DNA of 64,000 nucleotides from Aliihoeflea aestuarii (lineage in GTDB: Bacteria > Pseudomonadota > Alphaproteobacteria > Rhizobiales > Rhizobiaceae), in NCBI RefSeq assembly GCF_024105665.1, contig NZ_JAAAMK010000014.1:1-64000 (forward strand), written 5' to 3'. Below, piece by piece: positions 9,613-19,136 of this stretch. The notes below the pieces were generated by a model that was not told where the DNA came from, did no database searches, and was given only the letters and a program-made list of their open reading frames with translations. Every line of letters begins with the position of its first letter. The stretch's first letter is position 1. Position numbers and translations under genes: made by a program.

Positions 9613-12600
9613 TCAATCCTCCAAGAAGAACGACAGCTGCTGGACCTGCTCTTTGTTGCTGGCAGCCCAGTTGTTGTAGATGCTCAGCGCCCGCGAGGCG
9701 GCGTTGCGCATCTGCTGCGTCTGACCCCGTTTGCTCATCCATTCGAGAAGGCTCTTCAGCGCCGCGTGCGGCTTGAAGTTCTCGTTCTTCAGCGTGTCGG
9801 CTGCGTTGATGCCGCTACCGTCATAACAGGCGCCCATCAGAACGAAGGTCTGGTCCAGGTCGGCCGACAGCTTGCGCCGGTGCCGTCCCTGCCAATCCTG
9901 TGCGATTGCCAGCGGGTCGTTGAGGTAGAACACCTTTTTCTCTTCGCGAGCCCAGCCGCGGTTCACGAATTCATCCGGGGCGATACCCGAGCCGCGCAGC
10001 ATCTTCTGCATCTGGTCCCGAGCGAGCTCGGTCCTGCCGTCGAAAATGCGCAGAAACTGTCGGGTAATCGGCTCTGCGGTCACCGGCGGCGGCTCGGAGG
10101 CCTTGTTGGCATCTTCGTCGATCAGCTGGTTGATGCCGACGAGGGCATCCTTGACCGAAATCGGCCGGCCTTCGTCGACATAAACCTTACCGTAGTGCTG
10201 CGAGAAGTATTCGAGCGCCTTACCGCGCCGAATGACCTGGATGTCGGCTTCTGGAAGACCCCGCTGGGCGTGATTTTCCAGCAGGCCTTGCAGCTGACGA
10301 ACGTCAGCCAGAACCTCTCGGCGCATACGGGCCCAGCTGACGGCCTTCGGTTCATGAATGCGTTTCCGGCACACGTGCACGATGTCGTATTCGATGGTCT
10401 TGGAACCAAACTCTCCTTCGCCCTTCGTTTCGTCCGAGCGGATTGGATAGGTCGCCTCGAGATAGAAACCGGCGTCGAAGAGCGATTCCAACACCGACAC
10501 CCACGGAGCGTCTTCACTATGGTGGAAGGTGAATGCCAGAACTCCGCCGGGTTTTAGGACACGATGAGCCTCGCGCCAGCAGCCGGTCAGCAAGCGCTGG
10601 TAAAATCCATCCGGGTCTTCGGGCTCTCGTGCCTTGTTTGACACGGCCTCCATTGATTTTGGTGTGTATTCCGGGCCGAAGTACTCTGGGTACTTCGCCT
10701 TCAGCGGGAGGCGAAGCCAAACGTAGAAGAAGTCCGCGAGTTCGGAATAATGTAGCAATCCGCCAAACGGTGGATCAGTAATCACCAAGTCCAAAGACTG
10801 ATCACGATGGTGAACCAGTTCAGTGGATGAGCCTTGAGTGATTTCAGTGGGACGTACGGGATCAGACGGGTAAACCTTTTCACTTTTACCAGAGATATTC
10901 GAAGCGATAGCAGGTTCTGTCAGAGCCAAGGTTTCCGCACTTACGGCTTCCCAAGGTCGCTGAGCCCATTCCCGACCCTCGACGATACCATCTGAAGACG
11001 ACGCCCAATTTCCACGGCCTAGCTTTGAGAAGACGCAGTTCTCGATGACCGTAGATTTCGGATGGAAGTTATTATTGGAGAACATGGGCTCGGGCGTGTC
11101 GCGCTGAGGGTTCCAGAAGCTAAACAGACATTGGTTTCTGAGATACTGTTGGAATGCGCCAAGCACATATTCGCGGACCGACCAGTCATACCCAGGCGTT
11201 TCGACAATCGCTTTTAGTATCTGAGAGTGAACCAACAGCTGGCGCGGATTGAACATCGTCCACCAATGAGTGAAACCATGATTCGGTACGCCGCCTTGCA
11301 GGTGATGCGTCATGAAGCCGTAGGGCAAAGGTGACTTCGGCCAATAGTCACGCAAATCTTGTTCGCTTCTCTTGCCCCACTCATCAATGGCGAAGTTGTA
11401 TTGCTTGGCGATTTGCTCGTCGTATGGCTTGAAGAAGCGGCCGCCATATGGCGCACCGGTTTCCTTGTAGCCTTCAGAGAAGCATTGAATTGCATAGCCG
11501 GCCATTGGCCCTGTTTTTCCGGTCAGCTTGATGGCGTCGAGAACGTCATTCTCCCTACCGTCAGCTTGGCAGGTAAAGGTGGATTTCTTCGGAACGGTTC
11601 CACCTTTCTTTCCTGCAAAAAATGTCTTTCCCGTTTCCGGGCATGTGACGGTCTCCGGAAGGTCTCCGCGCACTTCAAGCAGCCTAAGCTTTCTAGCACG
11701 ATCAATATTCCAACGGCTAGTTGCCTCAACACTATCTGTCGCGGAGCCACCGTAATCTCGCCCTTCGGCGTCTATTTTTGCACTGCCTTCAAGCCAATCG
11801 GGATGAACCAGAAGCGAAAGATCAACCTTCTTGTTTTTACCTTTGCCTAGCTTCACCATTCCGGTGTGACCGCAATGGGGGCAGATCACTCGACCTTTCG
11901 GGTCGAGGATGGAGTAGGGCTTTTCGTCGGGTGCCACATAAAGGGGAACATCGGGTGCCATGCGCGCCTCCGCATCTTCAATATCGAAGCGCTCGCTGCA
12001 GGACGGGCATTTGTGCGGCCAATGTTTCACGGTCAGTGACTTCACTGACATCACGTTGTTCGTCATGATCGGCGTGCGATGGCCGCAGCCGGTGACCTGG
12101 CAGGGTCCGTGCTTTGCCCAGAAGGTGTAGATGATCTCGGGCCCGTCGTAGGCATAGCCCTTCCGCTCCTCGGGCTTCAGGGCCAACGGATCGAAATCCG
12201 CGCCCATCACCTTGCCCGAGGGTTTGTGCGTCCAGGTGCCTTTCTCGCCGTTCGGGCCATCGCAGTAGTAGAACGGCATGATCTGCGGTTTCACCTCGGC
12301 CTCGATATCGGCCAGGAGGCGCTTCACCTCATCGAGATCAACATCGGCCAGTTCCTGCTTCACCACGAACCATGCCACCGGGTTCAGGTCGTTGCCAGAC
12401 ATCTGCATGCCGAGGCGCGATCCTTCGACCAGCGTCGTGCCGCCGCCCATGAAGATGTCGGCCACCTTCAGGTGCTTGAAGGCGCCTTTCTTCTGGTGGT
12501 TGGCGTAGTAGTTGTCCCAGACCAGCTTCGCTGCATGAGAGGGATCCTCGGGCGCCTTGGTCGCCGCCGCGATCAGCATGGAGCGGAACACGCTGGACCG

Positions 12601-12816
12601 CCGCCGAGCCCACCATTTCGACATCTGATAGATCGGCTTGCCCGCATTACCTTCAATCACGGCGACTTGGTTCACGGGCAGGATCGGAAAATCCACCTCT
12701 AGGCAAGTCTTGGGGCGGTTCGGATCGCTGAAATCGACGGTCTCCATTGTGACGGCTTTGCCAGCGCCAACCGCACGCGCGACCTCTTGGGCAATCTGTT
12801 CTTTCTTGGTCGCCAT
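9613..12816 (-). CDS. DUF1156 adenine-specific DNA methylase (PglXI-like)
   Basis: This 1067-residue protein has the DUF1156 N-terminus (CLEVDFPILPVNQVA, then KWWARRRSSVFR). It has a split amino-methylase core with the SAM-binding motif DIFMGGGTTLVEGSRLG near residues 120-135 and the catalytic DPPF near residue 680 (LVITDPPFGGLLHYS). Cysteine pairs such as CPHCGHTG between them form zinc ribbons. Proteins of this type serve as the methylase of BREX type 3 and related anti-phage loci, marking host DNA at adenine. It starts 13 bp after the PglZ gene. It should methylate a short asymmetric host motif; the motif cannot be read from sequence. Confidence 0.9.
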   Translation of the reverse strand: MATKKEQIAQEVARAVGAGKAVTMETVDFSDPNRPKTCLEVDFPILPVNQVAVIEGNAGKPIYQMSKWWARRRSSVFRSMLIAAATKAPEDPSHAAKLVWDNYYANHQKKGAFKHLKVADIFMGGGTTLVEGSRLGMQMSGNDLNPVAWFVVKQELADVDLDEVKRLLADIEAEVKPQIMPFYYCDGPNGEKGTWTHKPSGKVMGADFDPLALKPEERKGYAYDGPEIIYTFWAKHGPCQVTGCGHRTPIMTNNVMSVKSLTVKHWPHKCPSCSERFDIEDAEARMAPDVPLYVAPDEKPYSILDPKGRVICPHCGHTGMVKLGKGKNKKVDLSLLVHPDWLEGSAKIDAEGRDYGGSATDSVEATSRWNIDRARKLRLLEVRGDLPETVTCPETGKTFFAGKKGGTVPKKSTFTCQADGRENDVLDAIKLTGKTGPMAGYAIQCFSEGYKETGAPYGGRFFKPYDEQIAKQYNFAIDEWGKRSEQDLRDYWPKSPLPYGFMTHHLQGGVPNHGFTHWWTMFNPRQLLVHSQILKAIVETPGYDWSVREYVLGAFQQYLRNQCLFSFWNPQRDTPEPMFSNNNFHPKSTVIENCVFSKLGRGNWASSSDGIVEGREWAQRPWEAVSAETLALTEPAIASNISGKSEKVYPSDPVRPTEITQGSSTELVHHRDQSLDLVITDPPFGGLLHYSELADFFYVWLRLPLKAKYPEYFGPEYTPKSMEAVSNKAREPEDPDGFYQRLLTGCWREAHRVLKPGGVLAFTFHHSEDAPWVSVLESLFDAGFYLEATYPIRSDETKGEGEFGSKTIEYDIVHVCRKRIHEPKAVSWARMRREVLADVRQLQGLLENHAQRGLPEADIQVIRRGKALEYFSQHYGKVYVDEGRPISVKDALVGINQLIDEDANKASEPPPVTAEPITRQFLRIFDGRTELARDQMQKMLRGSGIAPDEFVNRGWAREEKKVFYLNDPLAIAQDWQGRHRRKLSADLDQTFVLMGACYDGSGINAADTLKNENFKPHAALKSLLEWMSKRGQTQQMRNAASRALSIYNNWAASNKEQVQQLSFFLED

Positions 12817-12829
12817 GGGCGTAAATTCC

Positions 12830-13819
12830 TTACTTCGTCAATTCAACAAACGGGCAGAGCATCTCGAGCAGGGACAAACCGCCATGCGCGAGGGTGGGGT
12901 AGCCGCCCTGGCTTTTCCATTTCCAGCGTCCGACCGCGAGCAGGTGCTTGCCGTGCTGGCTATCCACCGAAAGGGCGACAGGCGGGACAAAGGGACCGGG
13001 ATCGTGGTCGCCGGATAGAAGCCGTCCGCTCTTCAGCGCGCCTTTCAGGAAGGAGGCCTGTTCGTCCATCGCATCATAGAACAGCCCTGTGGCGGCATAC
13101 CCATGATCAGAGGTGATAACCAAACGACGACCGGTCGCGAGGCGCTCGACGAACTCCCAGAAATCATCGCTGGTCAATTGGGTTGCGATATCGCGCGTGA
13201 GGAGATCCAACCCCTGACCGGCACCGGCACCGTCGTGTAGTTTGCTGTCGGGCCATTGGTGCCAGAACACCCAGTTCGGCGAGGCGTCGATCAGACCGGC
13301 GCAGTCCTTCCAGGGCAGGTCAATCGTCTCGGTACTGGCGGGCGCCAGCTTGTGGACGAGCCCACCGCCGTTGTTCTGAAGCTGGCTCCGGCTTCCAAAG
13401 CCTAGCGCTTTGGCAAAGGCATTCGTCTCCGACGGTATTTCCGCACCGTAGGCGGCAGCGGTGTGAACAACAAACCCGCGTGCCTTTGCGCCCTCGAGAA
13501 GCCAAGGCATTTCTCGCAGACTAAGCCCATCGAGAATCAAGACGGCCTTGGCGCTGTAAGGCGCGGACCACCATTCAACGATCTTCTCAGCATTCCGCGG
13601 TGCGGCGTTCCCAAAGGTTTGCCACAACCCCCATGCCGCCGACGACAGAAAGTGGTCGATCTCGCCGATGGCCCGATCCCGTCGGGTCACTTCTCCAGGC
13701 GCCTTTTCGGCATCTATTGCTGCTCCGCAGATCGACATGACGCGCTCGATGATCGTGGCCCAAGCCTCATCATCAGGAGCTGTCGTCAGGCCCGCAATCG
13801 CTTCCAAGTCCAACGCCAT
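12830..13819 (-). CDS. pglZ: PglZ-type alkaline-phosphatase-superfamily protein
   Basis: This 329-residue protein has the PglZ signature: a metal-binding aspartate in AVLILDGLSLREMPWLL (near residue 97) and the late motif LVITSDHGY near residues 235-245. PglZ is the constant component of all BREX and Pgl systems, where it is a nuclease/phosphatase-like effector or regulator. It is short compared with many PglZ proteins, which often exceed 600 residues, so N-terminal extensions are missing. Its ATG overlaps the stop of the ATPase gene by one base (TGATG), showing tight coupling. Confidence 0.88.
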   Translation of the reverse strand: MALDLEAIAGLTTAPDDEAWATIIERVMSICGAAIDAEKAPGEVTRRDRAIGEIDHFLSSAAWGLWQTFGNAAPRNAEKIVEWWSAPYSAKAVLILDGLSLREMPWLLEGAKARGFVVHTAAAYGAEIPSETNAFAKALGFGSRSQLQNNGGGLVHKLAPASTETIDLPWKDCAGLIDASPNWVFWHQWPDSKLHDGAGAGQGLDLLTRDIATQLTSDDFWEFVERLATGRRLVITSDHGYAATGLFYDAMDEQASFLKGALKSGRLLSGDHDPGPFVPPVALSVDSQHGKHLLAVGRWKWKSQGGYPTLAHGGLSLLEMLCPFVELTK

Positions 13820-16572
13820 CAGTTGTCCTCCTTGTCGAGCGACAACTCGAACGTCATGCCATCAGGCAGTTTCTTGAGGAGTTCCTTCAGCTGCGCGCCA
13901 GTCGCAGCGTCCACCTTTATGGTGACGGCTTTCACAGGCGTTGCTGGACCAATTCCCCAACCTTCGAGTTTCCCGATCAGGTTGAGCGGCGAGGTCGCGG
14001 GTGCGGCAAAGGGCATGCGAGGCGCGCCAGAGCTGGCACCACCACCGAAGATGCCGCCACCAGGTTGCGGCATCGGGTCCGGCGCGCCTGGTACTGATCC
14101 CGGGTTCTCAGACATTCCTCCGGGAGGCGCAGGCGTCGGCTCTGTGCCCCCGCCGAAGAGCCCGCTAGGGGGGGGCGTTCCCGGAACTGGCTGTGGATTT
14201 GCCCCCCCGGTCGCGGGAACGGCAGACGGCGGCAAGATGAACACCTCGTCAAGCTGGCGTCCTGTGTACGAAAGCTTCGGCCGCAGGCGTCGCCACGCGG
14301 TCTCTTCGTCCTCGCCTGACTGGGCCTGAAGATACTCCATTCCTCGAAGGTTGATCGCGATCTTGCCTTTGGCACAGAGACGCAAGATCCGCTCTTTCAT
14401 GGCCGTCTCGCCCAACCATGGGATACAATCCTGGCCTGCCGGGCGAGGCTCTTGCAGTTCCTTAAGTAGCTTGCCGACCGAACTGTTATTGGTTGCGGCC
14501 TCAAGCACTAGGTGTTCAAAATCCTCACGGACGAACAAGTCGTTCGTCATCGCGGTTTCAATCGCTTCCGGAACCTTCGCTCCTTGCTCGCGAAGTGTCT
14601 CGATATGGAACTCGCATTTCGACGGGTCGCCAAAGTTCCAACTGTGCAGCACGGCAAAACGATCAAACCGCTTCTTGAGAATGTCCCGCAGCTCACCTTG
14701 GTATTTCGACTGCAGTTTACGATACTCCGCATTCTGCGCGCCCCATTCCTGCGCCTTCATTTCCGCCCTAGCGAGGACAAGAAGGTCACGATCATAGAAA
14801 GCGTTCGAAGTCCCGCTCCGAGGGATCAGGAACCGAACCGTGTTCCGACGTTTCTGGAGGTGATCTTTGAGCCACCGTCCAAGGCGCTCATCAATGCGAT
14901 CCGGCTCCTCGGGGAGCACCAAAATCGGTAGCCTGTCGTCCCAACGCTCGGGCTGTTCACTCTCGTCCAAGCCCGTCCAAGGGTCGTTCAGCCAATTGCG
15001 GGGCAACGCGATGACACGGAATGTCTTGGCGACTTCCTCGCTGCCACCGATGACGTAGCGGGTTTCCTTAGCGAGTTGAATGAGGTCCGATCCATCCGTG
15101 AAAAGCTTGTCATTTCTCGCGGAGGCCATGACTTTGGCCTGAGGGTTTTCCTCTTCCTTGAAGACGAGCCGCGCTCCATCTTGGTGGATATTGAAGCTGT
15201 TCTCGATGACCGTTGCGAGCTCAACCTGGAAAGCATTGTCATCGACTGGTTTTGCCCGCGTCAGGTCGATTTGCAGAACAGAAGGCTCTGCGCCGGCCAT
15301 GTTTCCGACCGCTATTGACCGCAGCCACAGCGAGCCGATGATTTCCTGAAGATGTGGGACCTTCGAGGCGTGGTCTGGCACGGCTTCGGTTACGGAGGTG
15401 AGGTTGCGAAGGGCTTTGTCGCGTAGGGCGCGGTGTTGCTGATTGGCAACCGAGTCCAGAAGTGCTCCGATCCCGGATGCATCGTCGTCGAGCCGAAAAT
15501 CGGCAGCTGTCAAAACTGGCGCGTTCTCGCCGCTGCTCTTATGCAGGTTCGCCAAGATGCGGATGAGGTCGCGCGTCTCTTGGGCGTCTGTCGCCACAAG
15601 CACCTGATCCTCCAAGAGTTGCAGGAGGTGCGGCGCGAAGGGCCAGCATTCGACAAAGTCTCGCCGCTTCCTGTCCTGTTCGGAAGATGGCGTACCGAGC
15701 TGCCGAAAATATTCGTTGATGTGAACGTCGAGGGTGCCCTCAATTGCCGAGGAGCCGATCTGCAACCGGTTTTCAAACAGCCGATGGAGGAGCATGCGAC
15801 GGCGATCATGCTGGATCTTGTCCGGGCTACCGCCAGCACGGAAATCCACCTGAACGGGATTCACCCTGTGGATCTGCTGGTATGCGTCGCTTGTCCCGTT
15901 TCGAACCGAAACCACGAGCACGAGGAGTTCGGGGTACTCCTTTGCAATCTCAGAGAGGATCTGGATGAAGTTGAACGCCCAGTTTTTCCACGGATACTGT
16001 TTAGTATTCGTGAGGCCGTCGAACCAGGTCTGAAACTCGTCGAGCAGCAGCATCGTCGGCGAATGCCGGAGCATCTCGAGGATGAGCTGGTCGGACGGAA
16101 TGTCAGTCTTGCTGGCACCCATACCTTCCCACTTCCCCTTGATGTACGTGCCGTGTGGATGCCGTTCGAACAGAATGTCCCAGAGGAACTTATAGCGCTG
16201 ACGATGGAGACTTTCCCCGATGACGAGCATGCCATTCCGCAGCGGGATTTGACCGATCGCCGGGTCAGACAGGGTAGTGGACCAGCTCTTCAACCAATCT
16301 CCGGTTGAGGCGGGATCACTAACAGTGTGATAGAGAGCGGCCATAAGGTGTGACTTCCCGAGGCCGCGTTCACCAATGACAACAACCGGTCGACCTTGCT
16401 GGGGGCCGACGGCTTCGATGCCTTTCAATAGATCGAGCGTAGGGTACGTGATCTCAAGAAAGTCGCGGGCCGGCACTTGTGTCGCCCCCGTATTCGCATC
16501 GTTGGACAGCTCAATTGCCGTCCCTTTGAGGCGCCGCCCTTTGAACTCATCCCTCAGTTTCAAACCAAGCAT
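13819..16572 (-). CDS. DUF499-type AAA ATPase (BrxC/PglY-like)
   Basis: This 917-residue protein has a Walker A motif GERGLGKSH at residues 67-75 and a Walker B motif LLLDEF at 175-180. The N-terminal LKLRDEFKGRRL start and the overall layout fit the DUF499 ATPases of BREX (BrxC/PglY) and related defence loci. Residues of about 760-850 form a long Pro/Gly-rich linker, with repeated GGG and PPP tracts, before a small C-terminal domain. It begins directly after the WYL regulator gene. It is probably the motor or scaffold of the defence complex. Confidence 0.88.
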   Translation of the reverse strand: MLGLKLRDEFKGRRLKGTAIELSNDANTGATQVPARDFLEITYPTLDLLKGIEAVGPQQGRPVVVIGERGLGKSHLMAALYHTVSDPASTGDWLKSWSTTLSDPAIGQIPLRNGMLVIGESLHRQRYKFLWDILFERHPHGTYIKGKWEGMGASKTDIPSDQLILEMLRHSPTMLLLDEFQTWFDGLTNTKQYPWKNWAFNFIQILSEIAKEYPELLVLVVSVRNGTSDAYQQIHRVNPVQVDFRAGGSPDKIQHDRRRMLLHRLFENRLQIGSSAIEGTLDVHINEYFRQLGTPSSEQDRKRRDFVECWPFAPHLLQLLEDQVLVATDAQETRDLIRILANLHKSSGENAPVLTAADFRLDDDASGIGALLDSVANQQHRALRDKALRNLTSVTEAVPDHASKVPHLQEIIGSLWLRSIAVGNMAGAEPSVLQIDLTRAKPVDDNAFQVELATVIENSFNIHQDGARLVFKEEENPQAKVMASARNDKLFTDGSDLIQLAKETRYVIGGSEEVAKTFRVIALPRNWLNDPWTGLDESEQPERWDDRLPILVLPEEPDRIDERLGRWLKDHLQKRRNTVRFLIPRSGTSNAFYDRDLLVLARAEMKAQEWGAQNAEYRKLQSKYQGELRDILKKRFDRFAVLHSWNFGDPSKCEFHIETLREQGAKVPEAIETAMTNDLFVREDFEHLVLEAATNNSSVGKLLKELQEPRPAGQDCIPWLGETAMKERILRLCAKGKIAINLRGMEYLQAQSGEDEETAWRRLRPKLSYTGRQLDEVFILPPSAVPATGGANPQPVPGTPPPSGLFGGGTEPTPAPPGGMSENPGSVPGAPDPMPQPGGGIFGGGASSGAPRMPFAAPATSPLNLIGKLEGWGIGPATPVKAVTIKVDAATGAQLKELLKKLPDGMTFELSLDKEDN

Positions 16573-17454
16573 TTACGCCTCTCCAACTCGTTCTGCCGGC
16601 TTAGCCGGAAATGATGTTTCCCGGTTCAGCAGCACGATCTGCTGATCCTGCGGATTCCTCGCGGATGGATCCGTGTCCAGTCCAAGGCGCTTGAGCGTGT
16701 AATAAAGCAGCGCGCGGCGAACCTTGATCTCGACTTTCCCGTCCTGCATGCCGTAGTCGAGCGCGATCACCCTGGCCTGTGTCTCAGACAGGCCAGGGTG
16801 GGGCCCAACCTCCAAGGTAATCTCCGAATGCCAATCGTCGTCTCCGGCGGCAGAGGCTGCAGCCTCGGCGGTCCCTCGCACCTCAAGCATCCGCGACAGC
16901 AGGAAGTCCTTGAAGCAATCGTCGGTCATGCAGAAGGCTCGTGCATGCCATCGAAACCCATCGAAAGCGATTGCATGGGGTGCAATCCAGCGCCAGCGTG
17001 GATTTGGATTGGACAGCGATTGGTAATTAACCTCTATCGCTTCGGCGCGGCGAATGGCGCCAACGACCGCGCGCAAGGTTTCAGAATGAACGCCGCGCGC
17101 TGGAGTGGGCGTCGAACCAAATTCCAGCACATCGGTGATCCAGCAATCATCGCGATCTAGGATCCCTTCTTCCAAGGATCGCAACTGGGCCAAGTAACGA
17201 CCTGCGTCCAGCTTCCCAAACACTGCCTTGAACCCCGGGCCGCGCACGTAGGTGCGCGCACTCTTGTCGTAGGTCATATTGTCGGGGGCGAAGCTGATGT
17301 AGCGATTAAGGTCGGATGAAGCCTGGTTCACCGACAGCCCGAACTGCTCCATGACATCGCTTCGGTTCACATGCCCCTCCCAAAACAGGCGAAATTCGAT
17401 GAACTCGAGCCGCTGCTCGACGCCCCAGCGAAGATCCGACCTGTCGTTTTTCAC
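16573..17454 (-). CDS. WYL-domain transcriptional regulator (BrxR-like)
   Basis: This 293-residue protein has an N-terminal winged helix-turn-helix (residues 10-60, with FGLSVNQASSDLNRYI). A WYL domain follows, marked by WRWIAPHAIAFDGFRWHARA and FLLSRM, then a WCX-like C-terminus. BrxR/CapW proteins of this form autoregulate BREX and other defence operons from the first position, as here. A G/C-rich inverted repeat lies 26-44 bp upstream of the ATG and is a fitting operator. Confidence 0.87.
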   Translation of the reverse strand: MKNDRSDLRWGVEQRLEFIEFRLFWEGHVNRSDVMEQFGLSVNQASSDLNRYISFAPDNMTYDKSARTYVRGPGFKAVFGKLDAGRYLAQLRSLEEGILDRDDCWITDVLEFGSTPTPARGVHSETLRAVVGAIRRAEAIEVNYQSLSNPNPRWRWIAPHAIAFDGFRWHARAFCMTDDCFKDFLLSRMLEVRGTAEAAASAAGDDDWHSEITLEVGPHPGLSETQARVIALDYGMQDGKVEIKVRRALLYYTLKRLGLDTDPSARNPQDQQIVLLNRETSFPAKPAERVGEA

Positions 17455-17870
17455 AGCCTTGCCCTTGGGTTTGTTGTGGGTGCGCTAACTGTGCGCACAC
17501 AATTTCTGTGTCCTTTGCACGCTATCTGATCGGCAGAGCGCGAGCAACTAAATTTGTAAGCAAGGACAGTTGTTTGCGTGGATAGGTGTGATTTGTAGTG
17601 GGCGAATAAATGCGAACTTGCCGGGCTCGGGCTATCGTCGGAATGTTAATCCAATCGTGGCGTCAAAATGCTAAATTTATTGCCATTCTGAATATTTTCC
17701 ATTTTTTGTTAAAAAATATACAAGCTATCCGGATGTTATTCCAACGGGTACTGTTTGTTGATTTGACTGAAAATCACCACCTAGATTTGTGTTCATAAGG
17801 AAATCTGAACTTAAAACGGATCGTATTATCCGAATTCGCGGCATCGAATGTTCGTCAAAAACGCCGCCTT
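17455..17870. other. 416-bp AT-rich intergenic region between the two defence operons
   Basis: No convincing gene is present. The segment 17660-17830 is much richer in A and T than the surroundings, with runs such as TTTTTTGTTAAAAAATATAC. It must hold the promoter for the minus-strand BREX-like operon and the 3' end of the McrBC transcript. I see no strong terminator hairpin. Confidence 0.6.
17480..17498. promoter_or_regulatory. Candidate operator for the WYL regulator
   Basis: GTGCGC (17480-17485) and GCGCAC (17493-17498) form a perfect inverted repeat with a 7-bp spacer, 26 bp from the start codon of the WYL gene. BrxR-type regulators bind inverted repeats in this position, so autorepression is likely but untested. 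Confidence 0.5.
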
Positions 17871-19136
17871 TCATGTTTTGCGTAATGGAACATGGTGTTC
17901 TGCATGATTAACTATGTCTTGCGCGATGTCCTTCCAATTGTGGGTTTGTTTCGCGAGCGCCAAATCGACTTGCCAGATATCTACTCTAAGGTTGGTCGCG
18001 GTGTAGCGCCATGTTGTTGGGGCCAATTTCTGTTTGATCGCAGGATAGAAAAGTATGACGCGGCTTGCATTGTAGGCCGCCCCATAGGACGCGAGTTGGT
18101 ATAGGTCGGCTTGGCTCACATTTGACGTAGAGCCTGAATGTTCTCCGAGATCCTTCCATTTCGTATCAATGACCAACGGGCCATCAGAGGTGTCAATTAC
18201 GAGGTCCGGGATCAGAGGGTAGGCGCCATGCTGCAACAGGGTGTGCTGTCGGCGCTGGACTGACACTGATCCTGGCGGAAGAACCCGTTGCAGCCAGCGG
18301 GCAACATACCGTTCAAACAGCAGGTTCATCGGAAAGAGCAACGAAATGCCCGTGCCGTGTCCGGAACTCGTGTTTTGCCACTCTGCTTCCAGCAGCATAC
18401 GCGCAAGCATATGCGCCTGACGAAAGCGCTCATTCATCCGGTTCCAGACGATGCGCTCCCTCAGTGGGGCGGGGCTGGCGGGGATGTCGGTAAAGCGCCC
18501 TGTCAGGTTAGCGATCCGGCGACGCAGAGGCTCGGAGCGCACAAAGGAGATGATGCGCAACAAGCTGGCCCTAAACAGCCGGTTGAGCGGTGTGTTCTCG
18601 GAAAACTCGTCAAACCGGCAATGCAGACGGGAAGGATCAACCGAGCGGCGAACGATCTGCTGCCTCACATCGAGCACCCCCCGCAGTTTAGGCAAAACAT
18701 CCTCCTCAGGCACATAGTCGCGCGTCAGACCGGATTTCGCCTGTTCCGCAAGGCGGGTGACAAACAGATTTATAAAGGCTTCGAGGAGGTCGCTCTCCTG
18801 TGCGCCCATCTGCGCGATCTGCCCTTCTGAAAGCGGAATGTCGAAGGCGACCGCAATCATCCGCACAAGGGTTGCTCGCAATTCACCGTCCTCGTCGGTG
18901 AGCTTGGGCAGGATTTCCAAACTTATCCCTGGAACGGAAATAATGCCGCAAACCTGCTTGGTTTCCAGCTTCCGAAAGCCGCGCGACAGTACGCCGTTCT
19001 CAGCCACGCCGAGCCTGCGGGCAGCCGTGATAGCGGCAAGATGCAGTTGCTCGGCTTGTCCTTCGCTGATTCCGTCGGGGCCAATGGGCAGAGCGGACCA
19101 TTCCGGCAGAGAGTAATGGCTTTTCTGTTTGGGCAT
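17871..19136 (-). CDS. mcrC: McrC-family nuclease subunit of a modification-dependent restriction system
   Basis: This 421-residue protein contains the PD-(D/E)XK nuclease core in LIPDLVIDTSDGPLVIDTKWK (catalytic Asp and Asp-x-Lys), after a long helical N-terminal region. McrC partners the GTPase McrB and cleaves DNA carrying modified bases. Its ATG overlaps the mcrB stop (TAATG), giving translational coupling. Length and position next to McrB fit the family. Confidence 0.92.
   Translation of the reverse strand: MPKQKSHYSLPEWSALPIGPDGISEGQAEQLHLAAITAARRLGVAENGVLSRGFRKLETKQVCGIISVPGISLEILPKLTDEDGELRATLVRMIAVAFDIPLSEGQIAQMGAQESDLLEAFINLFVTRLAEQAKSGLTRDYVPEEDVLPKLRGVLDVRQQIVRRSVDPSRLHCRFDEFSENTPLNRLFRASLLRIISFVRSEPLRRRIANLTGRFTDIPASPAPLRERIVWNRMNERFRQAHMLARMLLEAEWQNTSSGHGTGISLLFPMNLLFERYVARWLQRVLPPGSVSVQRRQHTLLQHGAYPLIPDLVIDTSDGPLVIDTKWKDLGEHSGSTSNVSQADLYQLASYGAAYNASRVILFYPAIKQKLAPTTWRYTATNLRVDIWQVDLALAKQTHNWKDIAQDIVNHAEHHVPLRKT

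Noticed and set aside
17610..17798. A 62-codon plus-strand frame in the AT-rich intergenic region.
   Set aside because: There is no ribosome site or recognisable domain, and a frame of this size is expected by chance in AT-rich sequence.
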